NCBI RefSeq assembly: GCF_902635505.1
Contig: NC_045428.1
Coordinates: 65,410,141-65,474,140 of the forward strand
Direction of reading: 5' to 3'
DNA: 64,000 nt
Source: Sarcophilus harrisii
Lineage: Eukaryota > Chordata > Mammalia > Dasyuromorphia > Dasyuridae
Positions 48,746 to 60,489 of this stretch are shown one piece after another; positions within the stretch are counted from its first letter, which is position 1; each line of letters opens with the position of its first letter. Position numbers and translations under genes: made by a program. Below the pieces are notes generated by a model. It worked only from the letters and a program-made list of their open reading frames with translations, searched no databases and was not told the origin of the DNA.

Positions 48746-49179
48746 CACTGCCATACACAAGAACCAGATCATGACCTATTTTTACAACTCAAGCTCAGAG
48801 ATATAGGGTTAGAAGAGTTAAATTCCTTAATTTGGAAGAAATTTTTGAGGAAACTGACCGTCCCCAAAGGGGATTAAACTGACTTGACCAGGATCACATC
48901 AATAGAAAACGAAAGTCTTAGAGAGTTATCTGGGGCAATGATAAAATTAGTTAACTTGCCCAGTGCAGTGTCAGAGGTATTTTTGTGTTATAAATAATAG
49001 AAAATTAATAATGAATTGGTCTATAAGATTCTGAGTATAGATCACAGATTATGAGAAAATGCGAAAAGTTGGATAGTGGAGGAAAACTCAGAAGCTTAGG
49101 AGGAAGGAAAAGCTTAGAAGACAAAAGAAATAAAGGGAGAAAAAGACATTTGCAAAAAGTAGTGATCTCCCCAACAGTT

Positions 49180-49560
49180 AGTCAACTAGTATCTGTAAAG
49201 CATCTACTGTTAGCCAAAAACTATGCTAAGATCTGGCTATACAAAAAAAAAGACTCCAAAAAAGGTCCCTGATCTCAAGGAGCTTATAGTTTAATGGGAG
49301 AGGGAAAGAGACAATGTACAAACAAACATATATACTATGTACAAATAAAATACAGTTAATTAAATTAGTAACAATCTTAGATATTAAAATTAAGGAGTTC
49401 TGAGAAAGACTTAAGAATCCTTTCAATGAGACTTGAAGGGAACCAGGAAAGGTAGGAAGCTGAGATGAGAAAAACATTCCAGGTATGGGAGAGAGTCAGA
49501 AAAAAGGACCAGGGACAAAAGGACCAGCAAGGAATAGCAAGAGATCATTCCTGAAGGTCT
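49180..49560 (-). mobile_element. L2 LINE 3' region, antisense
   Basis: CATCTACTGTTAGCCAAAAA, TCAAGGAGCTTATAGTTTAA and GAAAAACATTCCAGGTATGG follow the L2 complement. Confidence 0.6.
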
Positions 49561-50169
49561 CCAAAATAGAAGATGGATCTTGTTAGATTGTTAGAGATCC
49601 AGGGTTTCTACTCATATATAGTGGAGTGGTTGACTTCTGAGGTCCCTTCCAGCTCTTAGAGCCCATGATTCTGATTTCTACCTATGTGGCTCTTCTCCCT
49701 CCAGCTTTAACACCTGATTCCTAACTGATCTCTAACATGATAATTCGTAAGATAGCAATATATATATATAGCATTCATTTGCCCTGGCAGGTTAGGCTGC
49801 TGCTTTTAAGAGTGTAATTTCAGGCCAGAGAAATATCCTCCTTGCCTGGATCCCTCTGCATGAAGGCACCTAAAACTCCCCAATGATAGACCAATTCCTT
49901 TAGCCTCAGGAATTAATTATCCCTTCTTAAAATGCAAACATTCTGGGAGAGATCACCCTTCCATACGTAGCACACCCAGGAACAACTGTGTGAATGACTT
50001 CATGCAGATTTTTTTCTCGGTGTCAGCTTCCATAGGAAAAAAGACCCTGGTATGGGAGGCTTGGAGCAATGGTTGGGGCAAGGGAAAGGAATGAGGAGAC
50101 TAGACTGACCACCATTTTGTCTTAAATATCTCTAAATCTTGCTGTTCCTCTCTTTTACCTCAACTTATG

Positions 50170-50430
50170 GTGATTTGGTTCATCATTTCAGTTGACTCAC
50201 GCCCAACTCCCCATGACTCCATTTGGGCTTTTCTTGGCAAAGGTACTGGAGTGATTTGTCCTATTTTTCTTCACTTCATTTTACAACTGACAAAACTGAA
50301 GCAGGCAAACAGACCCAGAGACTCTTGTCCAGGGTCACACAACTAGTAAGTGTCAGAGGACAGATTTGAATTCAGTTCCTACTGATTCAAGGCCTGGCAT
50401 GCTATCCACTACACTTCTTAACTATCTATT
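50170..50430 (-). repeat. MAR1-like SINE, near full length, antisense
   Basis: CATGACTCCATTTGGGCTTT, TCTTGGCAAAGGTACTGGAG, GTCACACAACTAGTAAGTGT and TGCTATCCACTAC are in antisense order. Confidence 0.85.
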
Positions 50431-50484
50431 GGTTTGATTTAGACCAACACATAATGATTCCTGTAAGCATGTATTGACTTAGAA

Positions 50485-50645
50485 AACAATATATTAACAT
50501 ATTTTATGTTTAATTTTAATTTATTTGGTTAAATACTTTAAAATATAAATAAATTAACAATTAAATTAAATTAAAAATAAAATATTTTAAAATATAAAAT
50601 AAATTATAAATATTTTATTTATTTTGGTTAAATATTTTAATTTGG
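50485..50645. repeat. AT-rich, partly self-complementary tract
   Basis: TTGGTTAAATA, AAATATTTTAA and TTTAAAATATA units recur and are largely self-complementary. Confidence 0.8.
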
Positions 50646-51109
50646 TTCTATACACTTGGGAGCAGCCAGCTTATTTGATGTCTCTTAGACAAAAAATATT
50701 TAAATCACCAGAGCCCTGAAAGATAGACTAACAAATGTTCTTTTTTTTGTATCTGCCTATAAGAGACCAGAGGGTCTTCATGGATTTTATCATTCTTATG
50801 GCTATGTCCATGATGGGGGTAGACATATAGCAAGGGCTACCTGTTTCCAAATCCTGGTCCTTCAGCCTCATGGACCCTAGAATTTGGAGAAAGAATGATA
50901 ATCTTCACACTTCCATAGTGCTTTTATTGTTTCAAATGCTTTCATAGCTACCAACTCCTTTAATGGGAGTCAGATAACTTAGATTTTAAACATAAATTTA
51001 CAATTTGGACTATTTACCTAATCTTGCTAGTCATCAGTTTTCTCTATCATAATGAAAAGGTTGAACTTCAGTTACCTTTAATAATGATTACAGCTCTAAG
51101 TCTTTGATT

Positions 51110-51290
51110 CTGTGAGATTCATAACAAACAATCTTGTGATATAGATAGTACAAATATTATCCTCCATTTTCTTGGTGAGAAAACTAAGGTTCAGAGGAGT
51201 TTGGTAATTTGTCGTAAGTAATACAAAACTCAGAACTAAATTCTTAACCCTTGGTCTATCTGAATCTCAGACCCATGCTCTTTTTTGCTT
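51110..51290 (-). repeat. MIR SINE, antisense
   Basis: CATTTTCTTGGTGAGAAAAC and AAGGTTCAGAGGAGTTTGGT are the diverged MIR complement. Confidence 0.55.
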
Positions 51291-51299
51291 CCTCATGTT

Positions 51300-51910
51300 A
51301 ACCTGTTTTCTTTCTCTTAATTCCCCATCCTACCCTTCTTTTTGATTATTTCCAAGGAGTTCCCGGGTAAGATGAGTTCCACATTAGACATGTCAAAATA
51401 AATTTCTGCAGATATCAAAGTCTGCCAATGCATCTTTCTCTTGTGACATCCCCTCCCTGCAATTCCAGACTTATTTTTCAGTCATGTCAATATGAATATT
51501 GACTCACCCAGAACTCGTTGCTTCTTTCCTCTGTGCCTTTAGAGAAATCATCCTCTCTCCAACTTGGTACACTTTTTCCTCATTCCTCTTCACAAATAAG
51601 GGATCTTTTATCCCTGGAAAATTCAGTTCAAAACTCAGATCCTTCAAGAAATTACAGATGGGTCCCTCCAAACTCACAACCCTTGGGACATATAAATTCG
51701 ATTTAAATAATTTTCATTTGCACTTCCCTCTAAGTTGATTTAGATTTTCAAAATTTTGTTTCATTCATATTTGCTATATTCCTAATCAGATTGCTAACTT
51801 CCAGCTCATAGAGGCTGCTCCCTTCTTATTTGACATTCTCCACAACACCTTAATCTAAACCAGTGCTCAGGACATAGTGGGTCCTTAATTCATATTGACC
51901 GATTTAGTCC
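51300..51910 (+). mobile_element. L2 LINE 3' region
   Basis: TAATTCCCCATCCTACCC, AAAATTCAGTTCAAAACTCA and CAGTGCTCAGGACATAGTGG follow the L2 3' end in sense orientation. Confidence 0.5.
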
Positions 51911-52187
51911 ACTTTGTCTGCTGATTTGAATATAAATAGCAGAAGCCATGGATTTGAATGTCAGTGTCTCTCTGTTTTCTCATGTGTAAAATCAGGGATT
52001 GTAGATAATTTCTCAAATATTTTCTTGCTCTTAATTTTATGATTCAAATAAATTCTTCCATCAGTGATTGAGTGAATTTCTTACTATATTTGCCCATATA
52101 ATTCAACCTATGTCCCTTGCTCTATGCTTACTCCTGAGATTATTGACCTTATAGGGTCATTGTGAGATTAGGACAAAGGATGTCCTG

Positions 52188-52303
52188 GGTCACAATGTAC
52201 TGAAACTGTTTATAGGGAAAGCTCTCTGGCTTGGAGTTCAGGTTGTCATCGTCAAGTAAGCTGCTTTAGGATTCAGGTGTTGGGCTCTTGGACAACATCC
52301 ATC
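52188..52303 (+). promoter_or_regulatory. Candidate promoter and 5' UTR of locus D
   Basis: TCACAATG lies at 52190-52197, followed after 11 bases by a TATA-like TTTATAG at 52209-52215. The TNP1 promoter has TCACAATG at 62269-62276, followed after 9 bases by TTAAATAG. The start would fall near 52240, giving a 5' UTR of about 65 bases. Part of this sequence may derive from an old MIR tail, so the match to TNP1 may be chance. Confidence 0.35.
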
Positions 52304-53381
52304 ATGGTTCAGTGCAGATGGTACCAGTGCAAAAATCGACTTTCTGAGAAAAGGAGGAAGCAATGTCCACAGAGGAGAGAAAACCAGAAAAGGAGTGGTA
52401 AATCCCCATGGGTTTGGGAGTCTTAGGGACCAAGATGAAGAGAAACCATTAAAATAGAAACAGGATGGTAGAAAGGGTTGTATTGTTCTTTGGTTGCGTC
52501 CAACTCTGACTATAAACTATAGTACTCTTAATATTATCCATGTGGTTTTCTTGGCAAAGATCCTGGAGAGTTGGATTGTCATTTTCTTCATCATGATTCA
52601 AGATATAATAAGGGAAGGGTGGTTTCAACTTTGTCAAAGGTAAAGCTCTTAACTCTTAACATGGACCTTCTTTTTTCCAATTTCTTTTAATCATTGTTTT
52701 CTGTACTCCCACCCAAATCCACTTCACTGCCCTCCTGTCTGGAGGCAATTAGGTAGCACAGTAGATAAAGCATTGAGCTTGGAGTCAGGTAGACCTGAGA
52801 ATTCAAATCTGGCCTCAGAATCTTACTAGCTATATGACCCTGGGCAAGTCACTTTACCCTGTTTGCCTTAATTTATTGGAGAAGAATCCCAGTCACTATT
52901 TCTAGAGACAGAGGTACTTTCTTTTTTTTTTCCTTTTTTATTATTCTATATTTTTCTGAATACAAAACTTTCAAGTCATCTCTTCAGCTGACCTCATTTT
53001 CCCTATGTGAAATAAAGCTTTTTACCTTTGCCAAAGTAGAATTCTCATGCCCCTTTTTTCTCCCTTATAATCTTGACTCTTGATGGGGATCCCAGCTGGT
53101 ACCTTTAAAAACAACCCATTCCTCTTCCACTTTTCTTCTATGCATTCACTATGCATTCACTATCTATTCTCTTTCCCCCTTTGTCAAATGATGTCCAGAA
53201 ACATGTTATGATCTGAAATTCTATAGCAAATAGTAAAGGACTTACAAGGTTATAATAAGAGTTTAATCTTCTCAAAGGGTCTCCAAATTCCCAGGGACCC
53301 CTCCCCCCTTAACCTTGACTTTGCCTCTGTTTCCTCACAGTGAATTCCTATTATTACTACCGCAAGAATGTGGTTTGCTGA
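52304..53381 (+). CDS. Locus D: candidate 44-residue Cys/Arg/Lys/Tyr-rich protein, two exons
   Basis: I do not recognise this gene. Proposed coding exons are 52304-52397 and 53341-53381, with a 943-bp intron. The acceptor (TTTCCTCACAG after a long pyrimidine tract) is very strong; the donor, GTG/GTAAAT, is moderate and lacks G at +5. The intron is in phase 1, as in TNP1. The 44-residue product starts MVQCRWYQCK and ends NSYYYYRKNVVC. It has 8 Arg, 5 Lys, 2 Glu, 4 Cys (4, 9, 21, 44) and 5 Tyr, about +11 net charge. Small size, Arg/Lys blocks, cysteines and a tyrosine-rich tail resemble protamines and transition proteins, but there is no clear alignment to either. A TATA-like box lies 95 bases upstream and AATAAA at 53524-53529. 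Unspliced, the frame would end after 39 residues. Inference: a spermatid basic protein; a chance open frame is the alternative. Confidence 0.55.
52475..52605 (-). repeat. MAR1-like SINE tail, antisense, in the locus D intron
   Basis: GTTGCGTCCAACTCTGACTA and TTTTCTTGGCAAAGATCCTG are the RTE-tail complement. Confidence 0.65.
52741..52915 (+). repeat. MAR1-like SINE, 3' truncated, in the locus D intron
   Basis: TAGGTAGCACAGTAGATAAA, TCAAATCTGGCCTCAGAATC and CCTGGGCAAGTCACTTTACC give the head and body. Confidence 0.8.
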
Positions 53382-53548
53382 GGAGGCCCATGTTTCTCTA
53401 AGGTGCCACTGCCCCCCTGCTTTCTACCTACAACTCTGAAGGGACAGGATCATCCAGAACATCTCTGCAACATTAAGTCCCATGAGCCCCCCCAAGCCCA
53501 CCCAATATTGGGAACTTTTGGTCAATAAAATCTGATCACTTGCAGCAC
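53382..53548 (+). terminator. Candidate 3' UTR and poly(A) signal of locus D
   Basis: CAATAAAA at 53523-53530 includes a canonical AATAAA (53524-53529). A GT/T-rich stretch follows at about 53559-53581, as expected downstream of a cleavage site. The 3' UTR would be about 165 bases, similar to TNP1. Confidence 0.5.
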
Positions 53549-53629
53549 ACAAGAAAAACTGTGGGAGTTGTCTTTTTCTCTTTATATCTTGAGTTAGAAG
53601 AGAACATGAAAACAAATGTTTCTTTGTAC

Positions 53630-53960
53630 ACAAAATCTTTATCAAATACTAGGGATATGTTCAAAGTGACGAGTTTCATTTCAAGCTTTCATAGTGACGA
53701 GTTTCATTTCAAGCTTTAAGATGAGGGATTCTATTAAAACTAGTTTCTCTATATTGTATTAGCCTAAAATCCATGGAGATAATCCAGAAGGGCAAAGAAA
53801 TCAGTCTGATACATGAACTTGGGGTGGAAGGATCACATTATTTCAAAGTAACTGCTTGTTTCTATAATCCATTGTATTTTATTTTATGCATTTATAAAGC
53901 ATTATTTGGACAAATTCCTCAGACTACCAAATTGATAAAAAAAAGTTGAAGAATCCCTAT
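53630..53960 (+). repeat. Old interspersed repeat, TTAAGAACCCC-ended family (copy)
   Basis: It shares TTGTATTTTATTTTATGCAT and GTTGAAGAATCCCT with copies at 2427-2520, 35735-35850 and 61790-61970, and in reverse at 21070-21245 and 33590-33750. It is probably an ancient non-autonomous DNA transposon; family name not assigned. Confidence 0.45.
53665..53717. repeat. Short tandem duplication, 28-bp offset
   Basis: AGTGACGAGTTTCATTTCAA and the following GCTTT occur at 53665 and again at 53693, inside an old interspersed repeat. Confidence 0.9.
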
Positions 53961-55780
53961 TCTATATAAAGTCAGAGTTTCCTTTTAGCTCTGACAGTCC
54001 TTGAGTTTGTATGAGTTTCAAAGCCATTTCATTGAAACCCAAAACTAGGAAACCTCTTTGACCTAGAAGCTCCAGTCATAGGTGCTTCTAAAATTAAGCA
54101 AGCCAACATGTTCCCAATTTTAAGACTTTCAGAGGTAGAAATATTTTCCAACAAAAGAGAGCAGATTACATGGGAGCTTTTGAAGATCATTTAACCATTC
54201 TATATAGTGCAAATTGCATCCTTTCTCCCTTTCTCCTATTCAGGAGGAAGAGACTGTGGCAAGTCATATATTTGTTGACAACTTAGTTCTGAGAACTCTT
54301 AAGAGTGATATTTTAGATAGTAAAAATGCACACATATTTCATACCATAATCTTTAACTCACCCCATGGGAATCATACCTTCTAGAAGTAAGACCTCAAGC
54401 ACTTAGTTTTGATCACTAATTTAGAGCAGAAAGGGAGCCTAATAAAAGTACCCATGAGTACAATTCTTCATTCAGTTGTGATACCTAGGGCTTCAAAAAA
54501 TATGCAATATAGGAAGATAGGAGTGAAATTTATTTCAAAATCAATTATAAATATTATTTGGGGTATATAGATGTGATTTCCTTGGTATAGAGAGCAGAAT
54601 GTCTCACTTGGGAAAATTCTTTCTCCACCAAATGCAGGCCAGAAACTATATTGTAATAAATTATATAGTTATCTTGAAGCATTGAAGTGATCTGTTGCCC
54701 CATACTGTTCCCTCTCCAGTAGGACCTGTAAGAAGTGAAATCTCACCTTCCAGAGGCTCAGCTTTTACAGAATTTACAGAAAAAGAAAATGAGGTCCATA
54801 TTGGTTAAATGAATTTGTCCAATTAGGTCATTCAGCTCCAATGAGAAGAGAGAGGGAAAAATTCAATTGTTTTCTAGGTCCTCTGTCCTAAAGGAATTCA
54901 AATCAATTCAATAAATATCCAAATTTACTTATAGAGAGGTTTGCTTCTATGTAGCAATGACCTACTTAAAGGCAAGGCAGATTTTGAGTTCAATTCCCAT
55001 ATGAATGGAGGAGCCTTGTGTCTATTTGCCAACAGAATAGGACTGTATTAATAATTATAAGCATTTGGGGGAAAAGAAAGATCGGGGGGGGGTTGTTTAA
55101 TATAAATTTTTTTTGGAAATAAGAAAGATAAAATGCTCTTTTCCACACCCCTCTTTTGCCATAAATTTAATCTGATGCTAATATATCCCCATACAAAAGG
55201 AAGCAAAGAAATAAAAAATAAAAAAGCGAAACAATTTTGCTTCCATTTCCTGAAAGTCTCAGGTAAAAAGCTTTTACGATTGTGTGTAGGTTCATTTCTT
55301 TTCTTTATAATTTCCTCTAAAACCCCTGAACTATATTAGTAATTTGAAGCACAGAGTCACATCTATGGGAAGCTCAGAAATGTGCTTCTGATGAGATGGT
55401 AGCATCTTTGGAGATGACCCAAGCTCCCCACCTTCAAGGATCACCCCTAACTGTCCTACCTCTCAGAAATGTCCTCAAAGATCTATGAGAACAGAATGAA
55501 GATGCCAGAATTCCTTTTCTCCCTCCAATGCTAGAATCTATCAACTTAACAAGTTTTTTTTTTTTTTGGAATGCAATGAGAGAATAGAAAGGCAGTGGAG
55601 CTAATTAGAGCTCTGACCCTGGGTGAGGGATAAGCAGAAACAATCAAGTTAACCTGGCTCCTTTCACAGCTTTGGTTGGATTGTCTATGTCATCTCACAT
55701 TTCTTGATTTTAGTTTCTCCTCATGTGAATAGGTTGATTATTATAAAAGTCAACTTTTAACTCAAAAATTATATTCTAAT
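53960..55780. other. Unassigned, with MIR-type remnant
   Basis: A MIR-type complement lies near 54760-54900. The rest holds no gene I can support. Confidence 0.4.
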
Positions 55781-56690
55781 AATTTCCTAATTGATTTTCT
55801 GGCTCTACACTCCTCTCCATCACAGCTACCAAAATAAGCTTCCTAAGGCATAATGTCTGATCATTTTCCCTGCCCAAAAGCTTTAACTCAGTTGCCTCTA
55901 AGTTAACATACAAATTTCCTAAGCCTAAAGTTTTTAAAGTCCTCATCATTTGACTCCAACTTAACATTTCAGTTTTACCATTTTCAATTCTGGAGATTTT
56001 AATGTTATTATTTGGTTTTATCTTTTGAGACTTGGTATTCTATACCTTGCCCAGTCTGGAAGGGCAGCAATTGCTCACGGTTCAATCTCATCCATGACCA
56101 GCTTGGTGATTTTGACCTGTTCAATCCTAGACTTCCACTCCCTGTAAATTCTTTGTTTCTGCCTCCATCTTCCCCCAATACCCAAGCCCTATTCTCCAAG
56201 ACTTAGTACTATATTAGTGATAGAGTTAATAGACCTAATATATTGATGTCCACTGCAGCTCAAAATTCCCAGACTCAAGGAGCTGTTGTTAGATTGTTTT
56301 CTCAGGTATCAGGAATTGTGAGTGTTTTAACATACCTGGATTAACAAACTTCCAGGTTCTTTTTTCACCTTACCTCATGTATTCTAATAGCAGGTTATGT
56401 ATGCTATTCCTTGACCTTGAAATTTCAACTCCCATCTCCCTACAATCATAAATTATCCCCTATGGAAGGAATTACCTTTAGAATCTTTCAAATTTTTTCA
56501 TCTCCTCCAGGAATCCTTTCAAGGCCCTTTCTAGTATTAATGTCTTTTCCATACTCAATATATCAATGTTTTTCCACTGTACATATTTCTAATATTACTC
56601 TAAAGACAGTACTATTTTGGTTTTTATCTTTATAACTCCAGCAACCTAGGATACTGCCTTCCATGCACCTTAGTGGGTAAAACAAGTGTC
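55780..56690 (+). mobile_element. L2 LINE 3' region
   Basis: CACAGCTACCAAAATAAGCT, GTCTGATCATTTTCCCTGCC and TTTAAAGTCCTCATCATTTG are the sense L2 3' region; a more degraded continuation runs to about 56690. Confidence 0.5.
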
Positions 56691-59290
56691 TTGACAAATT
56701 GAATTTTATTACCCTAAAAGATATTTTCAAATGTATGAAACTATCCCTAGGCTCTTTAACTCTACAGCCTCTATCATCAGATTCTTGTGAGTTGCTACTG
56801 AAAAGGATTAACCATGGAGAAAAAAACTCTAGGGATGGATTCAGGATTGGTGGGAGCAGACAAACAAGCAGAAAAAAGAAGTTTCTAAAATGAATTTGTT
56901 AGCTTCCAAGGAGATCCACCTTGGGATCCGGTATTACTTTAGCAGCCCTCTCTAGTCTTCCCAGATGGGTTGAACTGAGAACAACCTTTTCCCCTTATCT
57001 TTCCAGATTTAGTCTCTGTTGCTTCCACTTTAGAATGTAGAACAGGTTTGACATAAGAAACCATCCCTTCCTCCTGTCACAGAGCTCTCCAACATCACCC
57101 CCACCCCATTCTGGTCCTTTCAAGTCCCTCTGCCCCTCTCCCTCCCAGCCAGTAGCAGGGAGATGCAGCAGCACAGTAGGCAGGACATGAGAGCAGAACA
57201 CAATGGAAGGAGCCCCTTCTTCTTTGCTAAGGTCAACATCTGGAGAAACTTAAGTTTCAGAGAGGGATTTATACTGAGTCATCAACATATGTAAGGACTG
57301 TCAGCAGCTTCACAATACTCCATCTTAATAAGCCCCAATCCCCATCCTGCTGGGAGGAACCAGCCCAGTGAAGACAAGGGCTGGGTTCCCTGGGAAAATT
57401 AATAGAGTAATCTTGAAATAGTGAAGTGAGAAGGATCCCAAGATATAGGAAATCTCCAAAACAACATACTATATATACTCCATCCCCTGCCTCCTTTCTC
57501 ACCTGAAGTAATCCATGGGACAGTCAAAAGATTCAAGACAATATTTTCTGATTCTCAAATTTCTGAAGCAGGAAGGAACTGACAAAAGCCATCCTTCTGT
57601 CTCTTAAGATGAAACCAAACCCAATCCAGAGTGATGGGAGAAAATAACCACATTTGATTTCTGGTCTTCAAGTTCTTCAGAAATCCAGTCATTTCTATGT
57701 CCCAACAGCAAATAAGAAATAGCCAACTGGGGGCTGCGTTAGGGTCATGTGGGCTTCATGGGGACAGTTAAGATAGGAGAGAAAATGGGGGGGTTCATTT
57801 CATCCCTGATCGTAGTGACCTTTGAGCAGCATCAGTACCATGTACATCACAATTTTTTTTCATCTAAAAAAAATGAGAAGGGAGAGTTTTTGATTGGTGG
57901 GGTAATGATCTGACCCCAAGAAAGGATAATGAACTCAGAGTTGGCTGTGCTCCATGGATAGAGATACCCTCAGGCCTTCTCAGGATTACATGTGGCCTCC
58001 CCAAACCAGGCTAACTTATCCCTGACTTTATCTATACTATGGTAGAGTTAGTCAAAGAAAGGAACAGGTCTGATCATTGGGCATCTGATCCTTCCCAACC
58101 CCATGAGTCCAGTCACTTTGTCCAACCTAAACACCCCTCTTGACCGCACCCTTTGATTCTGACTCACACACACCCCCATTGGGCTTTCTGTCTACTCAAA
58201 TTTCTTGTTTTAGGGTTGAGGAGGGGTTATGCTCCCAGACTATGCAAAGGGGACTTTTCTTTTTTCTTTGTGTTTTTTTTTCCCAACCAGTTTCCTGGGC
58301 CTGGCTTTTTTCCCCCAGATGATCTCAGCTTCTCCTTGGCAAGATCAATCCATTGGGGGTAGGAGGGGTCATGGTGGGGGAAAGAAATATCATCCTGCCT
58401 CTGTGGCCATCAGAGAAAATGAAGGCCTTTTAATCCTTCAAAATGAATTCCTCTGAGGGTTTGTAGGAAGGAGAGCCACCAGGAAGAGAAAAGTATATTA
58501 CTCCAAGTTAGGCTGGCCTCCATTCGAAAGAATGTCACCTAACCCCCAACTTAATCTAAAACTACTTCTTCCATCCCAACTCTTCATTCTCAATTCTGAC
58601 TTCAAGAAGAGGGTGTGACCCAGAATCTTGCTCCAATATCTATGACCAGGAATGTTCAGTCGAAAGGCTAATCAATTTTAATGACAGCCAGGGATTTTTC
58701 ATTTCACAATCCTGTTTCTAGTTATGACTGCATAAAGTCAGAACAAAGGGTTGAAAAGGGAAAATGACACTTCTTTTCTCACATAGTCTATGTATGTGAT
58801 TGATTTAGGGAACCAAACTGATTAATTCTCTGAGAAAATCTGAATGGCTCTATCCTTGTCACAAAGAACCTAGTCCTGAGAACAGCCATCTTTTAGTGAG
58901 CAAAACAATCGAGGAAAATGTGACATGTTTCTAAATGGCTTGTGAGAGACCTAATATTGAATACAAAAATCTTTCTGCCTTAACACATCTGTAGACAGAA
59001 CAATCAATGGAGTTTTTTTTTCCCTGAGAATCAGTTAATATGTTTACACAGGTCTTTAAGCACTATGAAGGTACTGGTGGAAAAATAGAAATCATATTCT
59101 TCCCTCTAAAAAAATTGCAATCCTAAAACAGTAAGGATAGGACACTGGTGGCAAATACCTGTCCAAAATGCTTTCTTGTATCATCACTGAAACAAAAAGG
59201 TTTCGGTTAAAATCAGTACCTGAGAAAAGCTGGAAGTCCCAGGATTTAGTTCAGATGACACAGAGGGGTTTAGGAGTGCATAAAGATGCA
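56690..59290. other. Unique DNA upstream of TNP1, no supported gene
   Basis: It includes repeat-free blocks at 57000-57500 and 58650-59050. A minus-strand TATA-like site (57273-57268) and a 39-codon hydrophobic frame starting at 57239 were noted, but the spacing does not work. Confidence 0.4.
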
Positions 59291-59299
59291 AAGGAAAGC

Positions 59300-59530
59300 G
59301 CGAATTTATCTAGCCTTCAAGACTTTTTATCTGCTTGGTCAATTTACTTTATCATCATCATCATCATTATCATCTCCAACAGTTCCCTTTTTGTGCTTGT
59401 CATCCTCACTAATGTTATTATTCTTTCACCCAAAAGCTTTCACTTGATTCCAACTACCTATTAAATAAAGACCTGACATTGAAGGTTCTCTATTATCTGG
59501 TTCCAATCTACTTTCCTGGTTTTACATCAC
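59300..59530 (+). mobile_element. L2 LINE fragment
   Basis: GACCTGACATTGAAGGTTCTCTATTATCTGG, read in pieces, fits the sense L2 3' region. A short (ATC)n run lies at about 59351-59375. Confidence 0.35.
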
Positions 59531-59689
59531 ATAACCCACCAATAATACAGCCCAACTGGGCTACTTAAGTTCAAGACAATGTTAATTCTATGATTAATCC
59601 ACTCTATATTGATCTCTTTCATCTTTGAACTTTTAATACTAATTAAAATGCATTTATATACATCTTTAAGATATGAATTCCCTCATCTA

Positions 59690-59835
59690 GTAGTTGGTTT
59701 ATTCATTCTTTTATTAGCTATTACTATGTACAAAGCATCAAGCTCTAGCCCTGGAATACTGGAAATATTTTTGTATTTTTTTAAATCATGTTTTCTGCTC
59801 TCAAAAAAATTATATTCTACAATGGAATGGGATAG
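59690..59835 (-). mobile_element. L2 3' terminus, antisense
   Basis: TTCATTCTTTTATTAGCTAT followed by TACTATGTACAAAGCATCAA is a diverged L2 terminus complement. Confidence 0.4.
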
Positions 59836-59869
59836 GATGAGGATTAGTACATGAAAATATCTATATAAT

Positions 59870-59949
59870 ATATATGAAATTATATATACATATATGTGTA
59901 CATGAGACATATGTGTAGATGTGTGTATATATATATACATATATGTATG

Positions 59950-59982
<33 letters not shown>
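59870..59982. repeat. (TA)n and TATG-rich tract
   Basis: A pure TA run lies at about 59956-59982, preceded by mixed ATATGTATG repeats. It is directly followed by the purine tract. Confidence 0.95.
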
Positions 59983-60335
59983 GACCAAGAGAGAAAGAGA
60001 GAGCAGAGGAAAAGAGAGAACAGGACAGGAGAGGAGAAGAGGGAGGGAGAAAAGAAGAGAGGGGGAGAGCAAAGGAGAGAAGGGGGGACAAAGGGGGGAA
60101 ATGGATAGGGGGAAGGGAGTGATATAGGGAGAGGGAGGGAAAGGAGAAGGAGGGGGGAGAAAGAGAGAGAGAAGGAGGAGAGGAAGGAAGGGAGAGAGAC
60201 AGAGAAGCAGAAAAAGAGAGGGAGGGAGGAAGAGGGAAAGAGAAGGAAGGAATGGGAGATAAAGAGGGAGGGGAGAGAGAGAGGGAAAGGGAGGGGGGAG
60301 GTAAAAAGGGGGAGGGGGAGAGAGAATGGGGATGG
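59983..60335. repeat. 350-bp purine (GA/GGA) tract
   Basis: It is almost pure A/G on the plus strand. Minus-strand open frames of 154-224 codons (Ser/Pro/Leu/Phe) come from this tract and are not genes. Confidence 0.95.
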
Positions 60336-60489
60336 TAAAAGCAAAGAAAATATTCAAAGATCTCTTTAGAAAAATTTGAAGAAGGAAAAGAAATTTTAAT
60401 TTCAGATTGAAAGCAACAGATAAGTTTATTAATCATCAACAAGTTATACCTTAGGGATGCCCTATGGGTTTAATACTATAGGTACTACA

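Noticed and set aside
57120-57273. Minus-strand TATA-like site with a 39-codon Leu/Cys-rich, membrane-like frame
   Set aside because: The predicted start would leave almost no 5' UTR, and no downstream gene signals were seen.
59683-60442. Long minus-strand open frames (224, 193 and 154 codons)
   Set aside because: They are the complement of the purine tract and TA repeat; Ser/Pro/Leu/Phe low complexity, no domain.
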